From NCBI GenBank assembly GCA_002869435.1, contig PKSX01000067.1, positions 1-40,198 on the forward strand: a stretch of DNA of 40,198 nucleotides, read 5' to 3'. The first letter of the stretch is position 1. The number at the start of each line of letters is the position of its first letter. Shown piece after piece: positions 34,315 through 40,198 of the stretch. A model generated the notes under the pieces. That model ran no database searches, was not told where the DNA came from, and worked only from the letters and a program-made list of their open reading frames with translations. The position numbers and the translations under genes were made by a program. This DNA comes from Marinilabiliales bacterium (GTDB taxonomy: Bacteria > Bacteroidota > Bacteroidia > Bacteroidales > DTU049).

Positions 34315-34346
34315 TTATTAACTATTTGGCAACATTTAGTTAATAA
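34315..34346. repeat. perfect 10-bp inverted repeat upstream of the phosphate cotransporter
   Basis: TTATTAACTA (34315-34324) and TAGTTAATAA (34337-34346) flank 12 bases. It lies just upstream of the -33 box of the cotransporter promoter, so it could be an operator. Confidence 0.5.
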
Positions 34347-34409
34347 TAAATAAATATGAAGTCAGGAACATTACATATATTTACTGCCTAAACCATTGGA
34401 TGTTTAATA

Positions 34410-34417
34410 TATATTTG
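34410..34417 (+). promoter_or_regulatory. Bacteroidota -7 box (TATATTTG)
   Basis: It matches TAnnTTTG and would start transcription near 34424, giving a leader of about 107 bases before the methyltransferase ATG at 34531. Confidence 0.5.
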
Positions 34418-34423
34418 GATTCG

Positions 34424-34510
34424 GTGAAGTAAATAAACAGGACGTTATGTCTTGTTTATCCTATTGATGCCTCTGGAATTTCTTCCGGAGTGCAAATCAT
34501 TTTTTATTTT
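34424..34510 (+). ncRNA. structured leader or small RNA with terminator-like end
   Basis: Hairpin 1: 34433-34443 pairs with 34449-34459 (11 pairs, one GU) around a five-base loop. Hairpin 2: CTCTGGAA (34471-34478) pairs with TTCCGGAG (34483-34490), lengthened by 34463-34470 with 34492-34497. T-rich sequence (34500-34510) follows, as in an intrinsic terminator. Confidence 0.45.
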
Positions 34511-34530
34511 AAACAAAAATATTATTTGTC

Positions 34531-35304
34531 ATGAACGACGAAAATTCAACAATACACGAATTCGACTTTGGTTTAATCCGCGATTATTTTTCATTTATGG
34601 AACGACAAGGGCCTGGGAGTAATGAAATGACACTGAAAGCCCTGGGTTTTATTGAAAATCTGACTGACGAGTCAAAACTTCTGGATATCGGTTGCGGAAC
34701 CGGGTTTCAAACTATGACTCTTGCACAGAATGCACCCGGAAGGATAACCGGACTGGATATATTTCCGGAATTTATTGAAAAGTTCAATGAAAATGTAGTG
34801 AAACATAATCTTCAGCATAAAGTAAAGGGCATAGTAGGTTCAATGGACGATCTTCCTTTCCAGAAAGAAGAATTTGATCTTATCTGGGCCGAAGGTTCCA
34901 TATTTATTATGGGTTATGAAGAAGGTCTGAAATACTGGCGCGATTTTTTGAAACCGGGTGGCTATGTAGCTCTTACCGATGCTGCATGGTTTACCAATGA
35001 GCGTCCAAAGGAAATCGAGGATTTCTGGGAGGAAGCTTATGCGGGTATGGGTACAATTCCTGAAAAAACAGGTGTCATGCAAAATGCAGGTTACATTCCT
35101 GTAGCCAGTTTTGTTCTGCCCGAAATTTGCTGGACCAGTCTGTTTTATGAACTTCAGGATAAAGCCGAAGATAAATTCCTTGAAAAACACAAGGGAAATA
35201 AAGCCGCAGAAGACTTTGTGTCTTATCAACGCTATGAAAGAGAACTATACTATAAGTATAAGGACTATTACGGATATGTTTTCTCTATCGGCAAGAGAAT
35301 TTAA
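34531..35304 (+). CDS. class I SAM-dependent methyltransferase
   Basis: A 257-residue methyltransferase with a Rossmann-like fold. Motif I is [10 protein letters not shown] (50-59), followed by [10 protein letters not shown], then motif IV/post-I segments [27 protein letters not shown] and the motif VI region [15 protein letters not shown]. The last 90 residues are mostly helical and aromatic-rich ([20 protein letters not shown]), not the usual end of small-molecule methyltransferases. The substrate is unknown; ubiquinone- and arsenite-type motifs are not seen. The gene is transcribed alone, with a promoter and a terminator-like leader upstream and a strong hairpin after the stop. Confidence 0.88.
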   Translation: MNDENSTIHEFDFGLIRDYFSFMERQGPGSNEMTLKALGFIENLTDESKLLDIGCGTGFQTMTLAQNAPGRITGLDIFPEFIEKFNENVVKHNLQHKVKGIVGSMDDLPFQKEEFDLIWAEGSIFIMGYEEGLKYWRDFLKPGGYVALTDAAWFTNERPKEIEDFWEEAYAGMGTIPEKTGVMQNAGYIPVASFVLPEICWTSLFYELQDKAEDKFLEKHKGNKAAEDFVSYQRYERELYYKYKDYYGYVFSIGKRI

Positions 35305-35310
35305 GTATAA

Positions 35311-35341
35311 AGCAGGGTCAATTATTCATATTGACCCTGCT
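35311..35341 (+). terminator. hairpin after the methyltransferase gene
   Basis: AGCAGGGTCAAT (35311-35322) pairs perfectly with ATTGACCCTGCT (35330-35341), a 12-base-pair stem with a 7-base loop, seven bases after the stop. No long T run follows. Confidence 0.7.
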
Positions 35342-35355
35342 AATTAAATATATTG

Positions 35356-35363
35356 TACCTTTG
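35356..35363 (+). promoter_or_regulatory. Bacteroidota -7 box (TACCTTTG)
   Basis: It matches TAnnTTTG and would give a leader of about 173 bases for the RRM and cold-shock genes. Confidence 0.5.
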
Positions 35364-35410
35364 TAATCTTGATTAGTTCAAAAAATAGGATTATTGTTTC
35401 TTAATGATAA

Positions 35411-35527
35411 AAGTGTTTTTTTCTAATTGAATATAATTCTTGTAGCTTCTGACCGAAAAAACACTTAAATAGTTATCGATTTCTCGCTCTCTTCGCTACT
35501 TTTAAAAACTGACTGAAGAAATTCAGT
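35411..35527 (+). promoter_or_regulatory. long structured 5' leader of the RRM and cold-shock operon
   Basis: AAGTG plus a T run (35411-35423) can pair with GAAAAAACACTT (35455-35466). ACTGAA (35512-35517) pairs with TTCAGT (35522-35527) around a GAAA tetraloop, 15 bases before the RRM start. Confidence 0.5.
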
Positions 35528-35542
35528 GGAAAAATTTTGTTT

Positions 35543-35794
35543 ATGAACATTTATGTTGGAAACCTTGATTACAGGGTTGATGAAAATGCGCTGAGAAGCG
35601 TTTTTGAAAGATTTGGTAATGTTGACGATGTTAAAGTCATTACCGACAAGTATACTGGCAGAAGCAAAGGCTTTGGATTTGTTACAATGGAAAACAATGA
35701 AGATGCTCAGAAAGCTATTAGTGAACTTAATGGCAGTACTCTTGAAAATAGAGATATAACAGTTAATGAGGCTCGTCCCCAAAAACAATACTAA
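35543..35794 (+). CDS. single-RRM RNA-binding protein
   Basis: An 83-residue protein that is a single RNA-recognition motif. RNP2 is IYVGNL (3-8), RNP1 is KGFGFVTM (42-49), and the sequence ends in a short basic tail (NEARPQKQY). Such small bacterial RRM proteins are RNA-binding factors, in cyanobacteria and Bacteroidota often cold-induced. The ATG at 35543 is used; an upstream TTG at 35537 is in frame but would not fit the RRM start. The stop is followed by one base and then the ATG of a cold-shock protein, so both are translated from one mRNA. The leader before it is long and structured, with a GAAA-tetraloop hairpin near the start. Confidence 0.95.
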   Translation: MNIYVGNLDYRVDENALRSVFERFGNVDDVKVITDKYTGRSKGFGFVTMENNEDAQKAISELNGSTLENRDITVNEARPQKQY

Positions 35795-35795
35795 G

Positions 35796-35993
35796 ATGAA
35801 TAAGGGCGTAGTTAAGTGGTATAACGATACCAAAGGCTTTGGTTTTATAAAGACTGAAGAAGGCAATGATGTTTTTGTACATCGCAGCGGACTGATTAAT
35901 CCATTTAATGGTTTGAAGGAAGGTCAGGAAGTTGAATTTGAGATAAAAGAAGATGAAAAAGGACAGAAAGCTTTTAATGTAAAGCAAGTATAG
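35796..35993 (+). CDS. cold-shock protein (Csp)
   Basis: A 65-residue single cold-shock domain, starting [18 protein letters not shown], with RNP1 KGFGFI and RNP2 VFVHR, and ending [11 protein letters not shown]. It should bind single-stranded RNA or DNA and melt RNA structure. The ATG at 35796 is preferred, because the family starts with MxKGxVKWFN; the in-frame ATG at 35766 lies within the RRM gene. It follows the RRM stop by one base, so the two proteins are made from one transcript in a fixed ratio, which suggests they act on the same RNAs. It is followed by a hairpin at 36011-36042 that probably ends the transcript. Confidence 0.97.
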   Translation: MNKGVVKWYNDTKGFGFIKTEEGNDVFVHRSGLINPFNGLKEGQEVEFEIKEDEKGQKAFNVKQV

Positions 35994-36010
35994 TTTAAGA
36001 TCTAATATAA

Positions 36011-36042
36011 GATAATGATACTGGTTTACTGGTATTGTTATC
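36011..36042 (+). terminator. terminator overlapping the next promoter
   Basis: GATAATGATAC (36011-36021) pairs with GTATTGTTATC (36032-36042), 11 pairs with two GU. The T-rich tail overlaps the -7 box at 36039-36046. Confidence 0.5.
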
Positions 36043-36046
36043 TTTG
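36039..36046 (+). promoter_or_regulatory. Bacteroidota -7 box (TATCTTTG)
   Basis: It matches TAnnTTTG about 62 bases before the ATG at 36109 and shares bases with the terminator stem of the preceding operon. Confidence 0.5.
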
Positions 36047-36108
36047 TTTTTGCAGATATTTGTTTCTGCAACATTTAACAGAGTTTGAATTATTAATTAA
36101 AGTTTTGA

Positions 36109-36558
36109 ATGGGAAGAGCAAAAGAAACCTTTGGTAAAAAAGAAGTAAGAAACAGAAAAGAAAAAAAGCGCAAAGACAAAGAAAAGCGCCGCGAAGAGCG
36201 TAAGGAGCAAGGTAAAACAAGTGCCGATGACATGATTGCTTATGTTGATGAATTCGGTAATATTACATCCACCCCTCCGGATCCGGAAAAGAAGAAAGAG
36301 AAAATCGATGCCAGTAAAATTGAGTTGGGTGTGCCAAAACGCGATGGTGTAGAGCAGGACTTTTTAAGTAAAGGTGTGGTTAAGAATTTTGATGATTCAA
36401 AGGGCTTCGGTTTTATTACATTAGCCGACTCAAATGAATCTATCTTTATTCATATCAACGACTGTATTGACGAAGTCAAAAACGGCGATAAAGTCGAATT
36501 TGATGTTGAAAAAGGTCCAAAAGGCTTGAAAGCCAAGAATGTGAAATTGGTGAAATAA
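36109..36558 (+). CDS. basic-tailed cold-shock-domain protein
   Basis: A 149-residue protein. Residues 1-38 are a highly charged segment rich in K, R and E (KEVRNRKEKKRKDKEKRREER), likely a long helix that could contact RNA or ribosomes. A short acidic linker (SADDMIAYVDEFGNIT, about 38-53) and a proline-rich stretch follow. The C-terminal cold-shock domain (about 84-149) has SKGVVKNFDDSKGFGFITL with RNP1 KGFGFI and RNP2 IFIHI. This N-tail plus CSD layout recurs in Bacteroidota and is distinct from the small Csp upstream. It has its own -7 box, converges on the NYN gene (20 bases apart) and follows two other RNA-binding genes. Confidence 0.93.
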   Translation: MGRAKETFGKKEVRNRKEKKRKDKEKRREERKEQGKTSADDMIAYVDEFGNITSTPPDPEKKKEKIDASKIELGVPKRDGVEQDFLSKGVVKNFDDSKGFGFITLADSNESIFIHINDCIDEVKNGDKVEFDVEKGPKGLKAKNVKLVK

Positions 36559-36578
36559 ATTCCTCTTAGATTCTTGAT

Positions 36579-37358
36579 TTATTGTTTATTGGATGATTTT
36601 CTTTTGGAAGATCGTCCCAGAAATTTTTTGGTCTCCTTGTTTTTTACATATATGAGTTTATATTTGCTTTTGGCATTTTCACGCTGCTCTATTTCAAATT
36701 TTCCTGTAGAATCAATAAGCGGAGTGAGTTTCTGGAATCCGTAATTTCGCGGATCGAAATTGGGTTGCTTTTTTTGCAATAAACTGCCTACATCTCCAAG
36801 AAATGCCCAGCCTTCATCATCGCTTAGATCGTCTATAGTTGACCTAATAAGCTTGATCTCTTTATTTGTGATTTTATCTACTTCGTCTTTATCGTCTTTT
36901 TCATCAGCCGACTCTGTTTCCGTGGCATTGGCTTTAAGAATTTCAATGTAGATAAACTTATCACAAGCAACAATAAAAGGTTCCGGTGTTTTCTTCTCAC
37001 CCAGTCCAATAACCTGCATGCCGGCCTCGCGCAAACGTGTTGCCAGGCGTGTGAAATCGCTGTCACTCGAAACAATGCAGAAACCGTTTACTTTTTGAGA
37101 ATACAGAATGTCCATTGCATCAATGATCATGGCCGAGTCTGTAGCATTTTTTCCGCTGGTGTAACCGTATTGTTGTATGGGAGTAATGGCGTTTTCTAGC
37201 AATAAGTTCTTCCATTTGGATAGTCCGGGTCGGGTCCAGTCGCCGTAAATACGTTTAATGGTCGGGTTACCGTATTTGGCAATTTCTTCCATCATCTCCT
37301 TTATGTATGCCGAAGGTATATTGTCGCCGTCGATAAGTACAGCTAAGTTTGTGCTCAT
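36579..37358 (-). CDS. NYN-domain ribonuclease-like protein with OST-HTH/LOTUS domain
   Basis: A 259-residue protein. The N-terminal NYN domain (about 1-145) is a PIN-like nuclease fold: conserved acids are D10 and D12 in LIDGDN, the D in KNATDSAMIIDAMDIL, and the D in IVSSDSDFTRLATRLREAG. An acidic linker (TESADEKDDKDEVD) leads to an OST-HTH/LOTUS domain (about 165-242: LIRSTIDDLSDDEGWAFLGDVGSLLQKKQPNFDPRNYGFQKLTPLI), which is known to bind RNA, including G-quadruplexes. The tail is basic (KKFLGRSSKRKSSNKQ). It should bind and perhaps cut RNA. The placement beside three RNA-binding genes suggests a shared RNA-related role. A hairpin sits in its 5' leader (37373-37391). Confidence 0.93.
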   Translation of the reverse strand: MSTNLAVLIDGDNIPSAYIKEMMEEIAKYGNPTIKRIYGDWTRPGLSKWKNLLLENAITPIQQYGYTSGKNATDSAMIIDAMDILYSQKVNGFCIVSSDSDFTRLATRLREAGMQVIGLGEKKTPEPFIVACDKFIYIEILKANATETESADEKDDKDEVDKITNKEIKLIRSTIDDLSDDEGWAFLGDVGSLLQKKQPNFDPRNYGFQKLTPLIDSTGKFEIEQRENAKSKYKLIYVKNKETKKFLGRSSKRKSSNKQ

Positions 37359-37372
37359 ATCTATTGTGTTTT

Positions 37373-37391
37373 ATCTGTTCAAATAACAGAT
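37373..37391 (-). promoter_or_regulatory. hairpin in the NYN gene leader
   Basis: On the minus strand ATCTGTT and AACAGAT (7 pairs, loop ATTTG) lie 14 bases before the start at 37358. A TACCTTTA box (37401-37408) just upstream would put the hairpin at the 5' end of the mRNA. Confidence 0.45.
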
Positions 37392-37454
37392 GAATTTTTG
37401 TAAAGGTAGGGAAAATGTGTAATTATTGGATATGATATTATCCAATTTTGAAAA

Positions 37455-38462
37455 TTAATCTCCTAATCTATAAATATTCAATGTATTGGCCCATCTGCCA
37501 CCGTATAAAGTAATGCTGCCTACATTAGTTCTGCAACCAAATGTAATAACATCTCCGGCTGAGCATTGCAAAATATCTGTTGCATCTACTGTGCTTGCAA
37601 CTGTACTGGCCACATTTGCCTGCTGACCATACATGTATTTCAAAGGAGTACCATTTACACTTATAACCAACATAACACAGGTATTTAGAGGCAGAGGATA
37701 TGGCTTTATGGCAACATTTATGTAATACTTTCCGTCTGAAGGACATGTATAACTATAATTACCTGCACTATTATCGAAGTTATTATTATCATCGTAAACT
37801 TCGGTATTAAAGGTTAAAAGCTTTACAGAAACTCCGGAGGCAATAGCCTGGTCAGATCCCATATAAACACTTACAGCTTCAAGGTCTGGACTTGACGATG
37901 GCGATGTCCATGATAGATTTCCGGAGCCATCTGTCTCGAGATATTGATTTGCAGTTCCGTCTGGAATAGGGAAAGTGTAATTCTTGAAACTTATTTCTCC
38001 GTCATTTCTTACACTGAATAGGTTAAATCCTGAATTATTATCAGTCATTAAAGAATATGCAGAATTATCGTCAGTCTCACCCTTAATATGAAGCATTGCC
38101 CCGGGTGAATTTGTACCAATACCTACTTTATCGGTAAGGGTAAGTGGGAATAAATATCCATTAACCGCGTCTCTGTCCCAGTAACATGAGCCACCGAATG
38201 GAACCCATGCCGCACCATCCCAATAGTAATATCCGGGTGTTGCGTCAGTTTGGTAGATTAGTAATGATGTGGCCGGGCCAACAATAGCATTCCGTTGCGC
38301 TTGCGTCATTCTTGGAACCAGTAGCCCCTTTGAAGTGCTCGACACATCTAGCATTGCTGATGCATCAGGAGGATTACCTACAGCATTTATACTAACACCC
38401 TGTGAGAAAGCATTTCCTGCAATTATCATTAGAACAACAAAAACCACTAATGTGTTTTTCAT
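37455..38462 (-). CDS. secreted fibre-like protein with C1q/TNF-like C-terminal domain
   Basis: A 335-residue exported protein starting MKNTLVVFVVLMIIAGNAFSQ at 38462; an in-frame ATG at 38507 would precede the signal peptide. The N-terminal part carries the Bacteroidota pattern ASAMLDVSSTSKGLLVPRMTQAQRNAI (about 30-55) and IYQTDATPGYYYWDGAAWV. Middle segments VGIGTNSPGAMLHIKG and GSGNLSWTSPSSS look like the trimeric fibre repeats of tail-fibre-like proteins. The C-terminal domain (about 205-335) alternates strands and aromatic turns (GNYSYTCPSDGKYYINVAIK, GDVITFGCRTNVGSITLYGGRW), as in C1q-like trimeric domains. It may form a surface trimer. No T9SS sorting domain is present, so it may remain periplasmic or use another route. 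Confidence 0.75.
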   Translation of the reverse strand: MKNTLVVFVVLMIIAGNAFSQGVSINAVGNPPDASAMLDVSSTSKGLLVPRMTQAQRNAIVGPATSLLIYQTDATPGYYYWDGAAWVPFGGSCYWDRDAVNGYLFPLTLTDKVGIGTNSPGAMLHIKGETDDNSAYSLMTDNNSGFNLFSVRNDGEISFKNYTFPIPDGTANQYLETDGSGNLSWTSPSSSPDLEAVSVYMGSDQAIASGVSVKLLTFNTEVYDDNNNFDNSAGNYSYTCPSDGKYYINVAIKPYPLPLNTCVMLVISVNGTPLKYMYGQQANVASTVASTVDATDILQCSAGDVITFGCRTNVGSITLYGGRWANTLNIYRLGD

Positions 38463-38727
38463 AACGAAATATATTTTATTGAAGTAAATTAAGGTATAAT
38501 ATCCCAATATAGTCTAGGGGATTCCCTTATCTGTGCAGTTTTTTCCTCTATCAGAACAAAGTTCTTGTATGTATTATGAAGAGTCTTATTGTTAAATTGA
38601 ATTGGTTCTAGTGGCTGAAATGCAGTTGCAATAAGTATTGTTGAGATGTTTTCCTAGATAATTGGTCGTGCAGCTGTCTAATATTTAATGCAAATTGTAG
38701 AAGCTATATTAATTTGCTAATAATAGG
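38463..38727. other. 265-base gene-free stretch
   Basis: It holds no reading frame I can support. A weak minus-strand box TATATTTC (38466-38473) lies directly before the fibre-like gene. No repeat or clear terminator is seen. Confidence 0.4.
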
Positions 38728-40198
38728 CTAGTACTTTATCAATTTCTGAATTATGGAAAAGTTGTCGTATTGTAATTTTATAAAATATACTCCCTCAGCA
38801 AGATTTGAAATATTAATTTCTTCGGAGCCTTCAACCTCTTTTTGTATTTTTATTTCTCCCTCAAGGCTGATGATCTCAATACTGATCTTCTGATCTGTTA
38901 TGTTTTTCGTAAAAAGTCTGATATGATTCTCTGCAGGATTCGGGTAAACGCATATGTCGCCAGTATTATTAAGGTTAACAGCAATAGTTTTTAAATATTC
39001 AAAACTGCCATCGAAATCGGTTTGCTTTAAACGGTAATATGAAATCCCAACATAAGGTCTCTCATCAATAATCTCATAAGATGTGATGGCGTTTTTTTGT
39101 CCTTCTGCGGGAATTAAAGCAAGTTCTTCCCAGTTATTGGCCGAAATATCCTGACACTTTTCAATGCTATAATAATCATTATTGATCTCCGATACTGTAA
39201 CCCATCTTAAATGAACCTGAGAGCTTTCTATATCGGCTGTGAAAGATAATAATTCGATTGGAAGCGGATCGCTGTACTCATCGGCACCTATATCGGTAGC
39301 ACGGCTTTCATCATCGATATCGTCAGTAACGTCTGCCAGATCGGTAGCCTGATCAATGCAGGGTGAACCGGATTGTATGTGCAGATCACCGGTTGAAACA
39401 ATGAGCGGATCTGCCGAAATGGAATTGCCATCAAAACCTCCGGGAGTAACCGCCTGCCAGCTTGCCAGTGATGCATCAGCCGAAGATGTAGTGACCCAAC
39501 GACCCAGAACTGCACCCGAACTAGTGTATAAATCATTATAATCGAGCGCCTCAATAGAAGCAGCAATATCTACATGAATGGCCAGTCCTGATCCGTAATT
39601 CCAGAAAATATTATTGATAACACGCTGGTTATTACAGGTATTCCATGATTTAAAGGCACAGTTTAATTCGCCACTGTTTATGGTGCTTGTTGAATTCGAA
39701 ATGGCAGTGTTATAATAAATGTTTTGGTAATCGCTCACATTTACCATAATGCCGTAATTAGAAGTTGCTGCACCCCCACCAATGAAAATCATGTTATTGG
39801 AAGTTTCACCGTAATCGCCGGCTGTTCCGTCGCAATAATACAGGTAAATGCCATAGCCGTATGCATTGGGTGCATAAACCTGGTTTTTCTGAATCTGAAT
39901 TCCGTTGTCAGCATAATAACCGTAAATACCGGTGAAATTGGTTCGGGTGGAATTGGTAGTGATATAGTTTTTTCTGGCAATGCATGCGTCCTGGTTCTGT
40001 AAATGAATACCTGTAAACCATGGATTTACAATGGTATTGCCAAAGATAAACATGCCCGATTCCAGATTATTAAAGGCCATACCGCTCACATATACACCAT
40101 GCGAACCGTCGGTAAGAATATTATGGCTGATCTCGTTGTCGTTATTATTGAAATCGCTGCTGGAAGCAATAATGGATCGCCGGTCATTATCCTGCGAA
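38728..40198 (-). CDS. beta-helix T9SS type A cargo (5' partial)
   Basis: The frame is open to the right edge, so the start lies outside the window; the GTG at 40089 is an internal codon. About 490 residues are present. The N-terminal 230 residues are a right-handed beta-helix of the NosD or pectate-lyase type, with repeated short N-rich turns (NNMIFIGGGAATSNYGIMVN, NDNEISHNILTDG, GMFIFGNTIVNPWFTGI). A DUF-like tail with IQSGSPCIDQATD and GADEYSD, which often closes such helices, follows, then a fibronectin-like segment (LPIELLSFTADIESSQVHLRW). The end is a type A T9SS sorting domain: ICVYPNPAENHIRLF, then LEGEIKIQKE, then LAEGVYFIKLQYDNFSIIQKLIKY. Probably a surface or secreted carbohydrate-binding or -cleaving protein. 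Confidence 0.85.
   Translation of the reverse strand, partial: SQDNDRRSIIASSSDFNNNDNEISHNILTDGSHGVYVSGMAFNNLESGMFIFGNTIVNPWFTGIHLQNQDACIARKNYITTNSTRTNFTGIYGYYADNGIQIQKNQVYAPNAYGYGIYLYYCDGTAGDYGETSNNMIFIGGGAATSNYGIMVNVSDYQNIYYNTAISNSTSTINSGELNCAFKSWNTCNNQRVINNIFWNYGSGLAIHVDIAASIEALDYNDLYTSSGAVLGRWVTTSSADASLASWQAVTPGGFDGNSISADPLIVSTGDLHIQSGSPCIDQATDLADVTDDIDDESRATDIGADEYSDPLPIELLSFTADIESSQVHLRWVTVSEINNDYYSIEKCQDISANNWEELALIPAEGQKNAITSYEIIDERPYVGISYYRLKQTDFDGSFEYLKTIAVNLNNTGDICVYPNPAENHIRLFTKNITDQKISIEIISLEGEIKIQKEVEGSEEINISNLAEGVYFIKLQYDNFSIIQKLIKY

Noticed and set aside
34424..34510. SAM, folate or cobalamin riboswitch before the methyltransferase
   Set aside because: I could not align the known consensus elements of these classes to the leader, so only an unnamed structured RNA is claimed.
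40087..40089. GTG at 40089 as the start of the beta-helix gene
   Set aside because: The frame stays open to the window edge and encodes more beta-helix turns (for example NDNEISHNILTDG), so the gene begins outside.
1..40198. CRISPR array, insertion sequence, prophage or tRNA
   Set aside because: No regular direct repeats with spacers, no transposase or integrase frame and no cloverleaf sequence were seen.

Overview
The window looks like a piece of chromosome from an AT-rich member of the Bacteroidota (Bacteroidales or Marinilabiliales-like). The evidence is the repeated promoter element TAnnTTTG, five proteins with type IX secretion system (T9SS) sorting domains of type A (YPNP) or type B (SPNGDG), SprB-type repeats, a GWxTD protein, a C10 peptidase and many short lipoproteins. 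I see no rRNA, tRNA, insertion sequence, phage or CRISPR array. Most genes are housekeeping or envelope genes in short operons.

Layout. 1-2624: the 3' end of cstA overlapping bioB, which overlaps bioF. 2657-5793: a small MmpS-like lipoprotein converging on a large orphan PAS histidine kinase. 5856-9543: a tightly overlapping trio of SsnA-like amidohydrolase, secreted C10 peptidase with CUB domains, and a divergent GroES-like protein. 9646-15435: a GWxTD protein, a family 2 glycosyltransferase, aroQ on the minus strand, then a small secreted protein and a SprB-repeat type B T9SS cargo. 15543-21417: central metabolism, with a fused 2-oxoacid dehydrogenase E1, a flavodoxin with an unusual phosphate loop, and a split transketolase whose halves flank a secreted VWA protein. 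21435-23304: an ECF sigma factor followed by a one-pass membrane protein that carries a type B T9SS sorting domain. 23381-25197 (minus): a sugar-phosphate transferase and a DegT aminotransferase. 25321-30057 (minus): dnaK, two lipoproteins, a PhnP-like metallo-hydrolase and rex. 30268-34227: a type A T9SS cargo, then ruvB and a Na/phosphate cotransporter on the minus strand. 34531-37358: a methyltransferase with a structured leader, then an RNA-binding cluster (RRM protein, cold-shock protein, basic-tailed cold-shock-domain protein, NYN-LOTUS protein). 37455-40198 (minus): a fibre-like secreted protein and a beta-helix T9SS cargo cut by the window end.

The strongest candidates for something new are: (1) the sigma factor paired with a membrane protein ending in a T9SS type B sorting domain, which suggests a sensor of secretion or of the cell surface; (2) the RNA-binding cluster, whose members have hairpins just before their start codons; (3) the promoter-hairpin-terminator-like element at 34410-34510, upstream of a methyltransferase, which may be an attenuator, riboswitch or small RNA. 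All functional statements are inferred from reading the sequence; no database search was made.
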